Below are positions 1 through 8,135 of a stretch of 23,303 nt of DNA, piece after piece. Made by a program: the position numbers and the translations under genes. Below the pieces are notes generated by a model that searched no databases, was not told the origin of the DNA, and saw only the letters and a list, made by a program, of their open reading frames with translations. The first letter of the stretch is position 1; every line of letters starts with the position of its first letter. Origin of the DNA: an uncultured Coriobacteriia bacterium (GTDB lineage Bacteria > Actinomycetota > Coriobacteriia > Coriobacteriales > QAMH01); assembly GCA_949283445.1 (NCBI GenBank), contig CASDTD010000121.1:1-23303 (forward strand), in the 5' to 3' direction.

Positions 1-2407
1 GGTGCCGTGCCCAAAGTATGGTCAGCACGAGGAAAGCGACCATGAACAAGAGGAGCACCGCGACGTCTTTGATCATGTAGCCTGCGGAAAGCCCCGTCAT
101 AGCCATGCGGAACCCGTGCACCGTGTACGTCATCGGCAAAAACGGGTTGAGCACGTTGAAGACGGGCAGCTCCGATTCGATGGGGAACGTGCCGGCAGCC
201 GTGCACAGCTGCACCATGAGCAAGATGATGATGACCACGGTACCCACCGTGCCAAGCGCGGCACGGAAGAACTGGATGATCGCCATGAAGGCGAGTGCCG
301 TGAGTATGCCAAAAAGGTAGAACTGTAAGGGATAGGCCACCGTCATCTTGAGCCCAAACTGGATGAACAGCAGAAGCAGCACTGCCTGCAGCGCGCCGAC
401 GAGCGCCATGGGAATATAGCTTGCCACGACCGCGGAAACGGAGCTCGCACTCGACATGAGGATGCGGTTGTTCAGGCAATGCATAATCATGGAGACCATG
501 AGGGCGCCGACCCACATGCCCAGCGAGATGAAATACGGCGCGAAGCCAGTACCGTAGTTCTTGACCTGCGTGATGCTCTCCCCCGTGCCGTTCTCGCCGT
601 TGGCAGTGACTGGGGAAGCCATCATCTCGGCCTTCGCATCGCCGTTGGCAGCGTTGCCTTCCATCTGCTGCTGCCCATCGGCAATGCCGTCGTGCAGCTC
701 CTGCACGCCATCGGATGCCGAGACAAGACCGTCGCTTATCTGCCCTGCCCCCGAAACGGCATCGCCAAGGGAAAGCGTCAGCGTGGAAGAACCCTGCTCG
801 AGCTGTTGGGCGCCGGCATACAGCTTATCCGCACCGCTGGTGAGGTCACCGTTGACCGCAGCGGAAAGCAAGTCGATGGCCGAAGCAACCGTGCCGGTGC
901 TCTCGGACGCGACCGCCGAGGTGTTTTTCACGCCCATGAGATACCCCGTGACCATGCCCTTGGCCTCGCTGGCGTCAGCGCCCGCATTCGCCATCTTGGT
1001 GGCGGCGTCCTGGTAGGCTTGCGCCGCCTGCTGGTAGTCGTCGGCCGCATCTTGATAGGCTTGCAGAGCAGTCTGGAACTGTGACAGCGCGACGAGCGTT
1101 TCGGGCCCCGAGCCGCTTGTCGAGGAGCTCACGACCGCCTGTCCGGCTGCACTCAGCTTCTCCACATCGGCGAGAAGCTCCTTGGCCACGCCAAGAAGCG
1201 CCGACGGGTTGCTCATGTCCAGCCCCTCCGTGTCTTCGTCGAGCTTCTGAAGCGCTTCTCCCAGACCGCCCAGATCCGTTTGCAGAGAGCCGGCAGCTTC
1301 CTGCAGGTCCTGCGTCGGCTCCTCGAGTGCCGCCTGTTTGCTGTCCATGATGTCCTTTTTCGCCGCCATCTCCTCGGCGACAGACGTCGCAGCAGCGCTC
1401 GCACGGGAATAGGAACCCAGCGCGCTGGTCAACTCGTTCACGTACGATTCGAGGTCTGTGCCGATAGTCGGGTTGGCGGCCTTGACCTTGCCCGCGAGCG
1501 CAGAGGCCGTCTGCAGGTAGGAGGTGTCGTTGGTCTGCGAGAAGGCCGTGAGCGCGTTGCCCACGCCCGTGATGACCGTCGCGAGGTCGGCGGAATCTTG
1601 CTGCGCCTTGTCGATGCCCGCCTTGAGCGCATCGACGTTATCGCCCAAGGTGCCCACGCCCGCATCGAGCGCTCCGGCGCCCTTCTCCAGAGCCGCCGCG
1701 CCATCGGTCACCTGCTGAGAGCCGTCGCGTGCTCTCACCAACCCGCTTCCCAGCTCCTGAGAACCGTCTTCGAGCTTGCCCAGCCCCTCGTCGAGCTCGT
1801 CGGTGCCTTCGACCGCTTGTTGCAGCTGCTGGGAGGCATCTGAGATCTGAACGAAGATGTTGTCGAAGTACTCCTCGTCAATTGTGCTGTTGAGCTGCGC
1901 TTTTATTGACGTTACCATGGACGATCCAACGGTCTGGGCGATCAGGTTCGTCGAGGGGTTGAAGTAGACCTCGAGCTGAGCATGTCTCGGGTCGTCGGTA
2001 GCCGCAGACGCCACGTTCTCGGAAAAGTCCTCGGGCACGATGAGCTCCATGTAGTACTTCCCGTCGGCGAGTCCCTGTCCTGCGTCCTGACGGCTGACGA
2101 AATGCCAATCGTAGCCAGATGCCGTGCCCTCGACGCGGTTCTCGTTGTTTTCCACGAGCCTGTCGCACAGCTCCTGGCCGACATTGCGTTCCTCTCCGTC
2201 GATGACAGCGCCCGCGTCTTCGTTGACCACCGCTGCGGGGACGTTGACGAGATTGCCATACGGGTCGAGAAACGCGAGCAGGAACAGACCCGCGTAGATG
2301 AGCGGAATCAGGGAGACGGCGGCGATGGCGATCTTGGTCATCGTCGAGGCGCGGAAGTTGTCGAGCTCCATGCGCGCGAAGCGCAGGCCTGTGAACGGCG
2401 ACCTCAT
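1..2407 (-). CDS. YhgE/Pip family membrane protein (3' end outside window)
   Basis: At least 802 codons are open from an ATG at 2407 to the left window edge, so the last residues and the stop are missing. The start is fixed by a 4-base ATGA overlap with the upstream ATPase gene and by AAGGTGG just before it. A first membrane segment lies at about residues 25-46 and is followed by the family-typical DPYGNL and AVVNEDAGA motifs. Residues about 180-600 are a long Ala/Gly/Gln/Ser-rich region with repeated short patterns such as LEDGSQELGSGL, probably an extracytoplasmic coiled coil. From about 619 onward there are four to five membrane segments of ABC-2 permease type, including AGTFPIE and LNPFLPMTYTVHGFR. 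YhgE/Pip proteins are known as phage-infection or export-like proteins of Gram-positives; the substrate is unknown. Translational coupling to the ATPase suggests one transporter-like complex, which is inference. Confidence 0.9.
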   Translation of the reverse strand, partial: MRSPFTGLRFARMELDNFRASTMTKIAIAAVSLIPLIYAGLFLLAFLDPYGNLVNVPAAVVNEDAGAVIDGEERNVGQELCDRLVENNENRVEGTASGYDWHFVSRQDAGQGLADGKYYMELIVPEDFSENVASAATDDPRHAQLEVYFNPSTNLIAQTVGSSMVTSIKAQLNSTIDEEYFDNIFVQISDASQQLQQAVEGTDELDEGLGKLEDGSQELGSGLVRARDGSQQVTDGAAALEKGAGALDAGVGTLGDNVDALKAGIDKAQQDSADLATVITGVGNALTAFSQTNDTSYLQTASALAGKVKAANPTIGTDLESYVNELTSALGSYSRASAAATSVAEEMAAKKDIMDSKQAALEEPTQDLQEAAGSLQTDLGGLGEALQKLDEDTEGLDMSNPSALLGVAKELLADVEKLSAAGQAVVSSSTSGSGPETLVALSQFQTALQAYQDAADDYQQAAQAYQDAATKMANAGADASEAKGMVTGYLMGVKNTSAVASESTGTVASAIDLLSAAVNGDLTSGADKLYAGAQQLEQGSSTLTLSLGDAVSGAGQISDGLVSASDGVQELHDGIADGQQQMEGNAANGDAKAEMMASPVTANGENGTGESITQVKNYGTGFAPYFISLGMWVGALMVSMIMHCLNNRILMSSASSVSAVVASYIPMALVGALQAVLLLLFIQFGLKMTVAYPLQFYLFGILTALAFMAIIQFFRAALGTVGTVVIIILLMVQLCTAAGTFPIESELPVFNVLNPFLPMTYTVHGFRMAMTGLSAGYMIKDVAVLLLFMVAFLVLTILWARH

Positions 2408-3237
2408 CGTTCACCACCTTCTTCCAGCGAGCAGGGCATGCCTGCCCCCGCATGCTCCCCGAAGTCTTCGACACGGGCTCCATTTCCCGAACCGACGATG
2501 GGAACGCGCTGCGAAAGCGGTATACCAGCGTCGCGCAGGACGGCACGGCGCTGCGCGGCCGCGGCATCGCTCATGACGACGATACAATCGGCATGCCGCG
2601 CTATCTCGTATTCGGAGCAGGTGAACAGCACCGTCGTGCCCTTCGCCTCGGCGAGCTGCTCGAGCTTGCCCACGAGCTTGAGGCTCTCGTGCTGCGTGAG
2701 ATCGGTCTGGATGTCGTCCACGACGAGCAGCTGCGGGCGCGCCGCCATGGCGAGCATGATGCCGAACAGCGCCTCGTCGAAAGGCGCGAGGTCCCTGAAC
2801 CTGGTGTCCTTGCAATCGAGGAACCCCCAGTTGTCGAGAAATTCCTCGGTGGCGGCCCTGGATCCTTTGAAGCCGTTCAGCGAGAGCTCGGCTGCAAGCA
2901 GGTCGTGAACGGACATGAACGGCTGCACGTCGTTGATGCCCGAGATGAAGGAGATGGCGCTGAGACGGCGTATGCGCCGATACTGGCGCTTGAGGTCGAA
3001 GCCGGCAATGCGCCCCGTTCCCACGCTGGGCTTCATGCGCCCGCAGACGGTGAGCAGAAGCGAGGTCTTCCCGCACCCGTTGTCACCGAAGATGCTGCAG
3101 ACTTGTCCACGGCCGACGGCAAAGCCGACGCCCTCGTACACGGACCCGACGGGCGTGCGCAGTCCCAAACCCGAGACGTTGATGAACGTCCCATCTTCGC
3201 CCTCGGGCACGTTTGCCCTCTTGCCGCTGAAATCCAT
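2404..3237 (-). CDS. Degenerate ABC-type ATP-binding protein paired with YhgE
   Basis: This encodes 277 residues. I chose the ATG at 3237 because GAGGAAG lies 6 bases upstream; a GTG at 3291 has no such support. Walker A is intact at about residues 51-58 (GDNGCGKT). Other ABC landmarks are altered. The Q-loop position reads SFISGIND, with Gly near residue 100. No LSGGQ signature is present (DLAPFDEAL near 149-157). Walker B is LLVVDD, with Asp175 where the catalytic Glu is expected, and the switch-His region reads LFTCSEYE. The protein may bind nucleotide but is unlikely to hydrolyse it like a normal ABC transporter. It is the first gene of a two-gene unit and overlaps the YhgE gene by 4 bases. 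Family membership is clear; the loss of activity is inferred from motifs only. Confidence 0.85.
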   Translation of the reverse strand: MDFSGKRANVPEGEDGTFINVSGLGLRTPVGSVYEGVGFAVGRGQVCSIFGDNGCGKTSLLLTVCGRMKPSVGTGRIAGFDLKRQYRRIRRLSAISFISGINDVQPFMSVHDLLAAELSLNGFKGSRAATEEFLDNWGFLDCKDTRFRDLAPFDEALFGIMLAMAARPQLLVVDDIQTDLTQHESLKLVGKLEQLAEAKGTTVLFTCSEYEIARHADCIVVMSDAAAAQRRAVLRDAGIPLSQRVPIVGSGNGARVEDFGEHAGAGMPCSLEEGGER

Positions 3238-3431
3238 TGTCCACTTCCTCGACCTGAAAACTGCCGTTGCCCACAAAGTACCCCTTTGCACGAACGAGGT
3301 ATATTACAGCATTCTTACAAGTGTATGGATAAAGAAGAAAACACGCCGATACTTATGACACATGGAGCATTGTGCCTAAAATGTCCGAGGCATTTTCATC
3401 AGCGCGAGACGATCAAGGCGACTGCGGGGCC
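3238..3431 (-). promoter_or_regulatory. Intergenic region upstream of the ATPase-YhgE pair
   Basis: This 194-base gap is A+T-richer than its surroundings and should hold the promoter of the ATPase-YhgE unit. A weak -10-like TAATAT lies on the minus strand at 3301-3306, directly after a TG, but no -35 resembling TTGACA sits 16-18 bases further upstream. A short inverted repeat (TGCCT/AGGCA, 3373-3392) lies after the stop of the preceding gene. On the minus strand it has no T-run, so it is not a convincing terminator for that gene. No open frame is supported here. Confidence 0.25.
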
Positions 3432-3875
3432 TTACGCAAATCCGCCGGATCCCGCCTGCACCGCATCGAGCCACGCGGAAAACGACTCCCCCGGCGTGAC
3501 GGGATCGACCTCGCGCGAGGCGACCAGCTCGTACTCATAGCGGACATCGAAGGCGTCCGAACGCACGTCGTAGCGCCCGTAGATCTGCGTCGGGCACGCC
3601 TGGCCGTTCGCAGCGCAGAGTTCGGCAAGGCGCGCAAGGTCGCTTGCGCCCAAGCCCAGCACCTGCATGAGGATGTCGCGGCTGCACACGGCATCGAGGC
3701 GCCTGAAGGATCCATCGAGCTCGACGAACGCGTTGAACGAGGTCATCGACCTTTCGATTGCCCCGAAGATGTAGATGCGCGTAACGCCGGAAAGGTCAGC
3801 AGTCGCCTCCAGGACAAGGCTCACCAGCCCCGTTTGGACGTCCATGAAATCATCTTCGAATACACGATCGGCCAT
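3432..3875 (-). CDS. Hypothetical 147-residue protein
   Basis: I do not recognise this protein. The ATG at 3875 is preceded by GGAGG with a 5-base gap, which favours it over an in-frame TTG at 3887. The protein is soluble, rather acidic at the N-terminus (RVFEDDFMD), without signal peptide or membrane segment. Its middle alternates hydrophobic strands and polar residues (RIYIFGAIE, SFNAFVELDG), and it ends with another possible strand (DVRYEYELVA). In outline this recalls small alpha/beta proteins of the YezG/DUF600 immunity type, but I cannot claim homology. Four cysteines or fewer are scattered with no metal motif. It follows the RNase HI-CoaBC gene after 31 bases and is probably the last gene of the long operon. 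Confidence 0.75.
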   Translation of the reverse strand: MADRVFEDDFMDVQTGLVSLVLEATADLSGVTRIYIFGAIERSMTSFNAFVELDGSFRRLDAVCSRDILMQVLGLGASDLARLAELCAANGQACPTQIYGRYDVRSDAFDVRYEYELVASREVDPVTPGESFSAWLDAVQAGSGGFA

Positions 3876-3906
3876 GATGTCCTCCAAACGAATCTATCCT
3901 CGCAGC

Positions 3907-5745
3907 TCACTTCACACGGTCGAGAATCATCCCCGCGATGGCGCGTTTGGACGCCGTGGGAAGCTCCTCCACCCCGCCTTCGCTCACGAACCACACGTGG
4001 TTGTCAGCCGTGCCGAAGCCCAGTTCACCGGACACATCGTTGGCCACGACCAGATCGGCGTTCTTCTTCTCCAGCTTGGCTTTCGCATGGGCGATGACAT
4101 CGTCGGTCTCTGCCGCGAACACGACCACGTGCGTGGCTCCTTTGTCAGCGGCAAGCGTCGCGGCGATATCCGGGTTGGGAACCAAATGCACCGTCACATC
4201 CGAGCCGTCATGTTTGATCTTCGAAGTCTCGACCCGCTCAGGCCTCCAATCGGCGACGGCGGCGACGAACACGGCAATGTCCGCCTGCGCGAACGGTGCG
4301 CGGCATGCTTCGAGCATCTCGAGCGCCGTCGTCACGCGCACGAGCTCAACCCCCTCTGGCGTCGCCAGAGCGACCGGCCCCGTCACGAGCGTGACTTGTG
4401 CGCCACGCGCGGCGGCTTCCGCTGCCACCGCATAGCCCTGCGTGCCACTGCTGCGATTGGAGAGATAGCGCACCGGGTCGAGCGGCTCATGCGTAGGGCC
4501 CGCCGTCACCAGCACGTGCTTGCCGGCCAGATCTTGCGAACGTGCGAGCACGCGCAGCACTTCCTCGGCAATGACCTGCGGCTCTTCCATGCGTCCCGTG
4601 CCGATGTCGCCACATGCCTGATACCCGTCTGCCGGGCCGACGATGGTCGTGCCTTTCGCGCGCAGCGCGGCGATGTTTTGCTGCGTTGCGGCATCCGACC
4701 ACATGCCGGCGTTCATGGCCGGCGCGATGACGAGCGGTGCCTTCGTGGCGAGTGCCGTCGTCGTGAGCAAGTCGTCGGCAACGCCCGTGGCGATTTTGGC
4801 GATGACGTTTGCCGTGGCAGGAGCGATGCAGAACACGTCAGCTTCCTTGGCAAGCGAAATGTGGTGGATGGGATCTGATGGGTTGTCGAACAACCCGACG
4901 GCGACTTCGTTGCCGGTGAGCGCGCGGAACGTGGTGGGGCCCACGAACGCCGTCGCATGCTCCGTCATGACGACCTTCACGTTCAGACCAGGCGCTGCTT
5001 TCTGCAGGCAACGCACGAGATAACATGCCTTGTAGGCGGCGATGCAACCGGTGACGCCCAGCAGCACCGTCTTGCCCTCGAAACGCTTGCGGAGCGGACG
5101 TTCCACGTCGCTTTCGGCCAGCGCACCGGCGCCTCGGGAAACATCCAGATTCCTGACCTGCTCCCCATCGGCTGCTGTCAGCTCTCCCGTCTTTCGCGCC
5201 GCCAGGCCCGTCGCGCCCCGCACGGCGAGCGCCGCTGCGTCAGCTGCCTCGTCGCAAGCCCCGCCAACCGAAGCGGCTGCGGGAAACAGCGAGACAGTGC
5301 CAGATGCGTCCTCGTCAGGGGAAAACCCCACCAGGTACTCCCCCACCGGCGCCTGTGCATCCATGGCCTCGTTGGCGCGTGCGTCGGCCTCCTTGTTGTC
5401 CTCACGGTACACGTGCGCGAAATCGACCTGCGCGAACTGCGCGACGAGCCGGGTAGCCCGCGCGTAGAGCTTCTTCATGTCCGGATTCTTGACTTTGTAG
5501 ACGCCGTTCATCTGCTTGATCATAAGCTCGGAATCGGCGCGCACGGAAAGCTCGCGCACGCCGAAGGCCAGTGCGTTTTCCAGCCCCCAGATGAGCGCGC
5601 AGTACTCCGCGTAATTGTTCGTCGCGCGCCCCAGATGCCAGCCCGCCGAAAGCAGCGGCTCACCGTCGTGGGTCAAGACAAAACCGCAGCCCGCGTTGCC
5701 GGGATTGCCCCGCGAGCCGCCGTCGGTATTGAGCTGATACCCCAT
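3907..5745 (-). CDS. coaBC: RNase HI domain fused to bifunctional CoaBC (coenzyme A synthesis)
   Basis: This encodes 612 residues in one uninterrupted frame. Residues 1-130 are an RNase HI domain with the acidic catalytic set: D8 in NTDGGSRGNPG, E47 in NNYAEY, D71 in RADSEL, and D121 in NKEADARANEA. Residues about 131-223 are a low-complexity Ala/Gly/Asp/Glu-rich linker. Residues about 225-402 are the CoaC flavoprotein decarboxylase, with VTGCIAAYK, paired His at 294-295, APAMNAGMW and active-site C378 in QACGDIGTGRM. Residues about 408-612 are CoaB ligase, with VTAGPTHEPLDPVRYLSN, AAVADWRPE and KIKHDG. CoaB joins cysteine to phosphopantothenate and CoaC decarboxylates the product to phosphopantetheine. 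The RNase HI part would cut RNA in RNA-DNA hybrids. The ATG abuts the stop of the zinc-ribbon gene (TAGATG). Both enzymes look intact; a joint role is unknown. Confidence 0.95.
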   Translation of the reverse strand: MGYQLNTDGGSRGNPGNAGCGFVLTHDGEPLLSAGWHLGRATNNYAEYCALIWGLENALAFGVRELSVRADSELMIKQMNGVYKVKNPDMKKLYARATRLVAQFAQVDFAHVYREDNKEADARANEAMDAQAPVGEYLVGFSPDEDASGTVSLFPAAASVGGACDEAADAAALAVRGATGLAARKTGELTAADGEQVRNLDVSRGAGALAESDVERPLRKRFEGKTVLLGVTGCIAAYKACYLVRCLQKAAPGLNVKVVMTEHATAFVGPTTFRALTGNEVAVGLFDNPSDPIHHISLAKEADVFCIAPATANVIAKIATGVADDLLTTTALATKAPLVIAPAMNAGMWSDAATQQNIAALRAKGTTIVGPADGYQACGDIGTGRMEEPQVIAEEVLRVLARSQDLAGKHVLVTAGPTHEPLDPVRYLSNRSSGTQGYAVAAEAAARGAQVTLVTGPVALATPEGVELVRVTTALEMLEACRAPFAQADIAVFVAAVADWRPERVETSKIKHDGSDVTVHLVPNPDIAATLAADKGATHVVVFAAETDDVIAHAKAKLEKKNADLVVANDVSGELGFGTADNHVWFVSEGGVEELPTASKRAIAGMILDRVK

Positions 5746-6471
5746 CTATTCCTCGCCGTCCTCGTCGGCGCGCACCACCAGCAAACGGTGGCAGTTGGGA
5801 CATTCGGCAAGTGCCGGGCCGTGCTGCAGCTGGTAGAGCTGACCGGTCATGATGACGGTGCTGCACACCGAGCAATGGTCGCCCTCCAAATGCGCGAGCG
5901 CGATGCCGCCTTTCTCCTCGCGGATCTGCTCGTAGCGGGCGGCAGTACTGCCATCCAGCTGCACGATGAGCGCCGTGCGCTCGGCAGCAAGCTGGTCCAT
6001 GCGTTCCTTGATGGCCGTGCCCTTGCGCTTGAAGTCCTCGGTGACGTGCTGTTCGCCGTGGTCGACCTTGGCGAGCATGTCAGCCACCTGGTCTGCCAGC
6101 TTGTCGATCTTGATCTGGCGCTCGAGCAGTTCGTTTTGCTCGTCGGCGATGGATGCCTGGCGCTTGACCTGTCCGTTCATCTCTTTGGTCACCGATTGGG
6201 TGACACGGTAATCCGAAGACGAGTCGAGCTTGGCCTGCAGTTCGTTGATTTTCGCGATGACCTGCTCCTCTTCACGCTGGAGCTTGGCGAGCTTTTCCTC
6301 GACGTCATCGGAAAGCTCGATGACCTGATCTTGCTTGCCCTTGAGCTCTTTGCGCTTGGCGCGGTACTCCATGATCTGCTTTGCCTCGGGCAGGCTCTCG
6401 AGTTCCTTTTGCGCGCGAATGTATTCGGTATCGCAGGCCTGGAGCTGCTCTAGGACCTTGATGCTGGGCAT
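5746..6471 (-). CDS. Coiled-coil protein with C-terminal C4 zinc ribbon (COG1579 type)
   Basis: This encodes 241 residues. I chose the ATG at 6471, one base after the Nif3 stop, with GGAGA upstream; an upstream in-frame extension lies entirely inside the Nif3 gene. Residues about 10-190 are highly charged and helical, with heptad-like Leu/Ile spacing, and should form a long antiparallel coiled coil. The C-terminus holds a zinc ribbon with C200-x2-C203 and C224-x2-C227. Proteins of this kind (Rv2229c in Mycobacterium, CT398 in Chlamydia) are widespread; a nucleic-acid or protein-tethering role has been suggested, but the function is not settled. It lies between the Nif3-like gene and the RNase HI fusion, an association also seen in actinobacteria. 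Confidence 0.9.
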   Translation of the reverse strand: MPSIKVLEQLQACDTEYIRAQKELESLPEAKQIMEYRAKRKELKGKQDQVIELSDDVEEKLAKLQREEEQVIAKINELQAKLDSSSDYRVTQSVTKEMNGQVKRQASIADEQNELLERQIKIDKLADQVADMLAKVDHGEQHVTEDFKRKGTAIKERMDQLAAERTALIVQLDGSTAARYEQIREEKGGIALAHLEGDHCSVCSTVIMTGQLYQLQHGPALAECPNCHRLLVVRADEDGEE

Positions 6472-6472
6472 G

Positions 6473-7315
6473 TCATCTCTCCGTTCCGCACGTCCACCAG
6501 TTATGCTTCGAACATTGCAAATCGACGATCGTCCCCTCGTCATAGCCCATACCCGCAAGCGTTTCGTGCAGCACGTCGGCAATGGGAAGCTCGGACTTGT
6601 CATGCCCGAGCTCGACGATGGACAGATGAGGCTGCGCATCGACGCACATATGATACCGCGTCTCGCCCACAATCATGCAGTCGAACCCTTCGCGCACGCA
6701 GATGTCATAGAGCTCCGGCTCGCCCCAGGAGCCGTTCAGAAACGCGATGCGGTTGACTGCGCGTTCCGGCTCGCCCCACACGCGCGGCGCTCCGCCGAAC
6801 GCTTTTGCGCAAACCTGGGCCACCAGACGCAGGCTTGCCGGTGTCTGCCAATCGGGGGTCAGGATGGCGCCGAAGCCCGTGCCGCTGGCGTCGCGGGAAC
6901 GGTCCATGAGAAACTCGAAGTTGCCTTCACACGAGCAGCCCATGAGCTCGGCGAACTTGGCGCGTGTGGCAACGGCGCGGTCGGCGTTAGTGTGCATGGC
7001 GATGACGTTGACGCCGCGCTTGGCCGCTTCGTACACAAGGCGTCCCGGCCCCGTCGTCGCTGCCTGGTCTGCCGGCCCGAACTCGGTGGGGCCGCCTTTG
7101 ATGAACGGCGGATGATGGGTGACGAGGACGTTGCATCCTGCCTCGGCCGCCTCGATAACCGCGCGTACGCTCTGGTCGAGGTTGACGGCAATCTTGCCTA
7201 TCCTGGCCTCGCGGTCGCCCACGGAAAGGCCGGGCTGGTCCCAGCTTTCCGCGTCCTCGTGCGGAAACGCTTCGAACAGCGCGCGCTCGAGCTCCCCTAC
7301 CGTCTCAAGATGCAT
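6473..7315 (-). CDS. Nif3-like dinuclear metal centre protein (YqfO/YbgI family)
   Basis: This encodes 280 residues. The ATG at 7315 lies one base after the PHP gene stop, with GGAGGA 6 bases upstream; the upstream in-frame extension is not supported. Metal-ligand motifs of the Nif3 family are present: VTHHPPF (H67, H68), MHTNADRA (H108 and D112), and a late LGHDKSELP with His and Glu. The protein lacks the PII-like insert of longer YqfO proteins. Such proteins are annotated as GTP cyclohydrolase I type 2 homologues, but the reaction in bacteria is uncertain. Neighbours on both sides are coupled by 1-base gaps, so it is co-translated with the PHP phosphatase and the zinc-ribbon protein. Confidence 0.9.
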   Translation of the reverse strand: MHLETVGELERALFEAFPHEDAESWDQPGLSVGDREARIGKIAVNLDQSVRAVIEAAEAGCNVLVTHHPPFIKGGPTEFGPADQAATTGPGRLVYEAAKRGVNVIAMHTNADRAVATRAKFAELMGCSCEGNFEFLMDRSRDASGTGFGAILTPDWQTPASLRLVAQVCAKAFGGAPRVWGEPERAVNRIAFLNGSWGEPELYDICVREGFDCMIVGETRYHMCVDAQPHLSIVELGHDKSELPIADVLHETLAGMGYDEGTIVDLQCSKHNWWTCGTER

Positions 7316-7316
7316 G

Positions 7317-8135
7317 TCAGTCCTCCAATTCGATATACCGTCGGCTGCCGTCGGGACGCGGCACCGCCGCACGCTCGTATCCGGCCTGTCTCATGAGCTC
7401 GTAGGCTTTTCGCACATCGCGCGCGACGTCTTGCGGACAGTGGGCATCGGCACCTACCGTGCACTCCACGCCCGCCTCGCGAAACGCGCGCAACAGCTCG
7501 AGCGAAGGGTACAGCTCCCCCACCGGCTTGTGCAGCCCCGCCGTGTTGACCTCGACCATGCAGCCACAGGCCGCCACAGCACACGCCATTTCCTCGTAAT
7601 ACGGGCGTACATCGAAACTCGGGTACATCCCGTACTTCTTGGGAAGATCCGGATGAGCGAACGCCGTAAACTCGACGCTGCTTGCCGCCATGTCGAGCCA
7701 GGCTTCGAAGTAGCGCCGCCAGGTTTCGTCGACGCCGAACGCGGGCCACGCGCCCACATCTGAAGCGTAATCGATAGCGAAACCATCCACGTAATGCACC
7801 GACCCGAGCACGTACTCGAACGGTGCGGTAAGATCGCGCAGCTCGTCTGCGCGTCCGGCCAGCCAGTCAGCCTCGACGCCGAAGACGAGCTCGAGACGCG
7901 CACCAGCTGCCTCGATCCGAGCTCGCTCGGCCTGCAGCTCATTTAGATATGCGCGCATTTGCTCGCGTGTCATGGAATCTTCGTGATCGGGGTCGATTGC
8001 CTCGGGCAACCACAAGTGCTCGGTCAGCGCATACGTCGTGCAACCACGCGCTTCGGCAGCAACCACCATCTGCGCGACCGTGCCCTGCCCATGCCCGGAA
8101 TAGACCGTGTGCGAATGGCAGTCGACGAGTTCCAT
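7317..8135 (-). CDS. PHP-domain phosphatase, histidinol-phosphatase (HisJ/HisK) type
   Basis: This encodes 272 residues, a normal length for the HisJ/HisK family. Metal ligands of the PHP fold are all visible: H7 and H9 in DCHSHT, H40 in LTEH, E88 in FGVEAD, H114 in SVHY, H161 in AHPDL, and D230/H232 in GADAH. A trinuclear metal centre hydrolysing a phosphomonoester is expected. Histidinol phosphate is the commonest substrate of the family, but no other histidine gene is present here, so another small phosphate ester is possible. The ATG follows the cysteine desulfurase stop directly (TAGATG), and GGAGGTG lies inside the end of that gene. Confidence 0.88.
   Translation of the reverse strand: MELVDCHSHTVYSGHGQGTVAQMVVAAEARGCTTYALTEHLWLPEAIDPDHEDSMTREQMRAYLNELQAERARIEAAGARLELVFGVEADWLAGRADELRDLTAPFEYVLGSVHYVDGFAIDYASDVGAWPAFGVDETWRRYFEAWLDMAASSVEFTAFAHPDLPKKYGMYPSFDVRPYYEEMACAVAACGCMVEVNTAGLHKPVGELYPSLELLRAFREAGVECTVGADAHCPQDVARDVRKAYELMRQAGYERAAVPRPDGSRRYIELED

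Noticed and set aside
3238..3291. Longer ATPase start at a GTG (3291), adding 18 residues
   Set aside because: The ATG at 3237 has GAGGAAG at ideal spacing, and the extra residues do not look like part of the ABC fold.
3373..3396. TGCCT/AGGCA stem followed by TTTT on the plus strand
   Set aside because: It would terminate plus-strand transcription, but no plus-strand gene lies upstream. The stem is only 5 base pairs with a 10-base loop.
4957..6453. Open plus-strand frame of 498 codons, and similar ones at 9532-11004 and 11836-13518
   Set aside because: These are antisense shadows of coaBC with the zinc-ribbon gene, of rpe-gpsA, and of der-DUF512. No ribosome site or family motif was seen.
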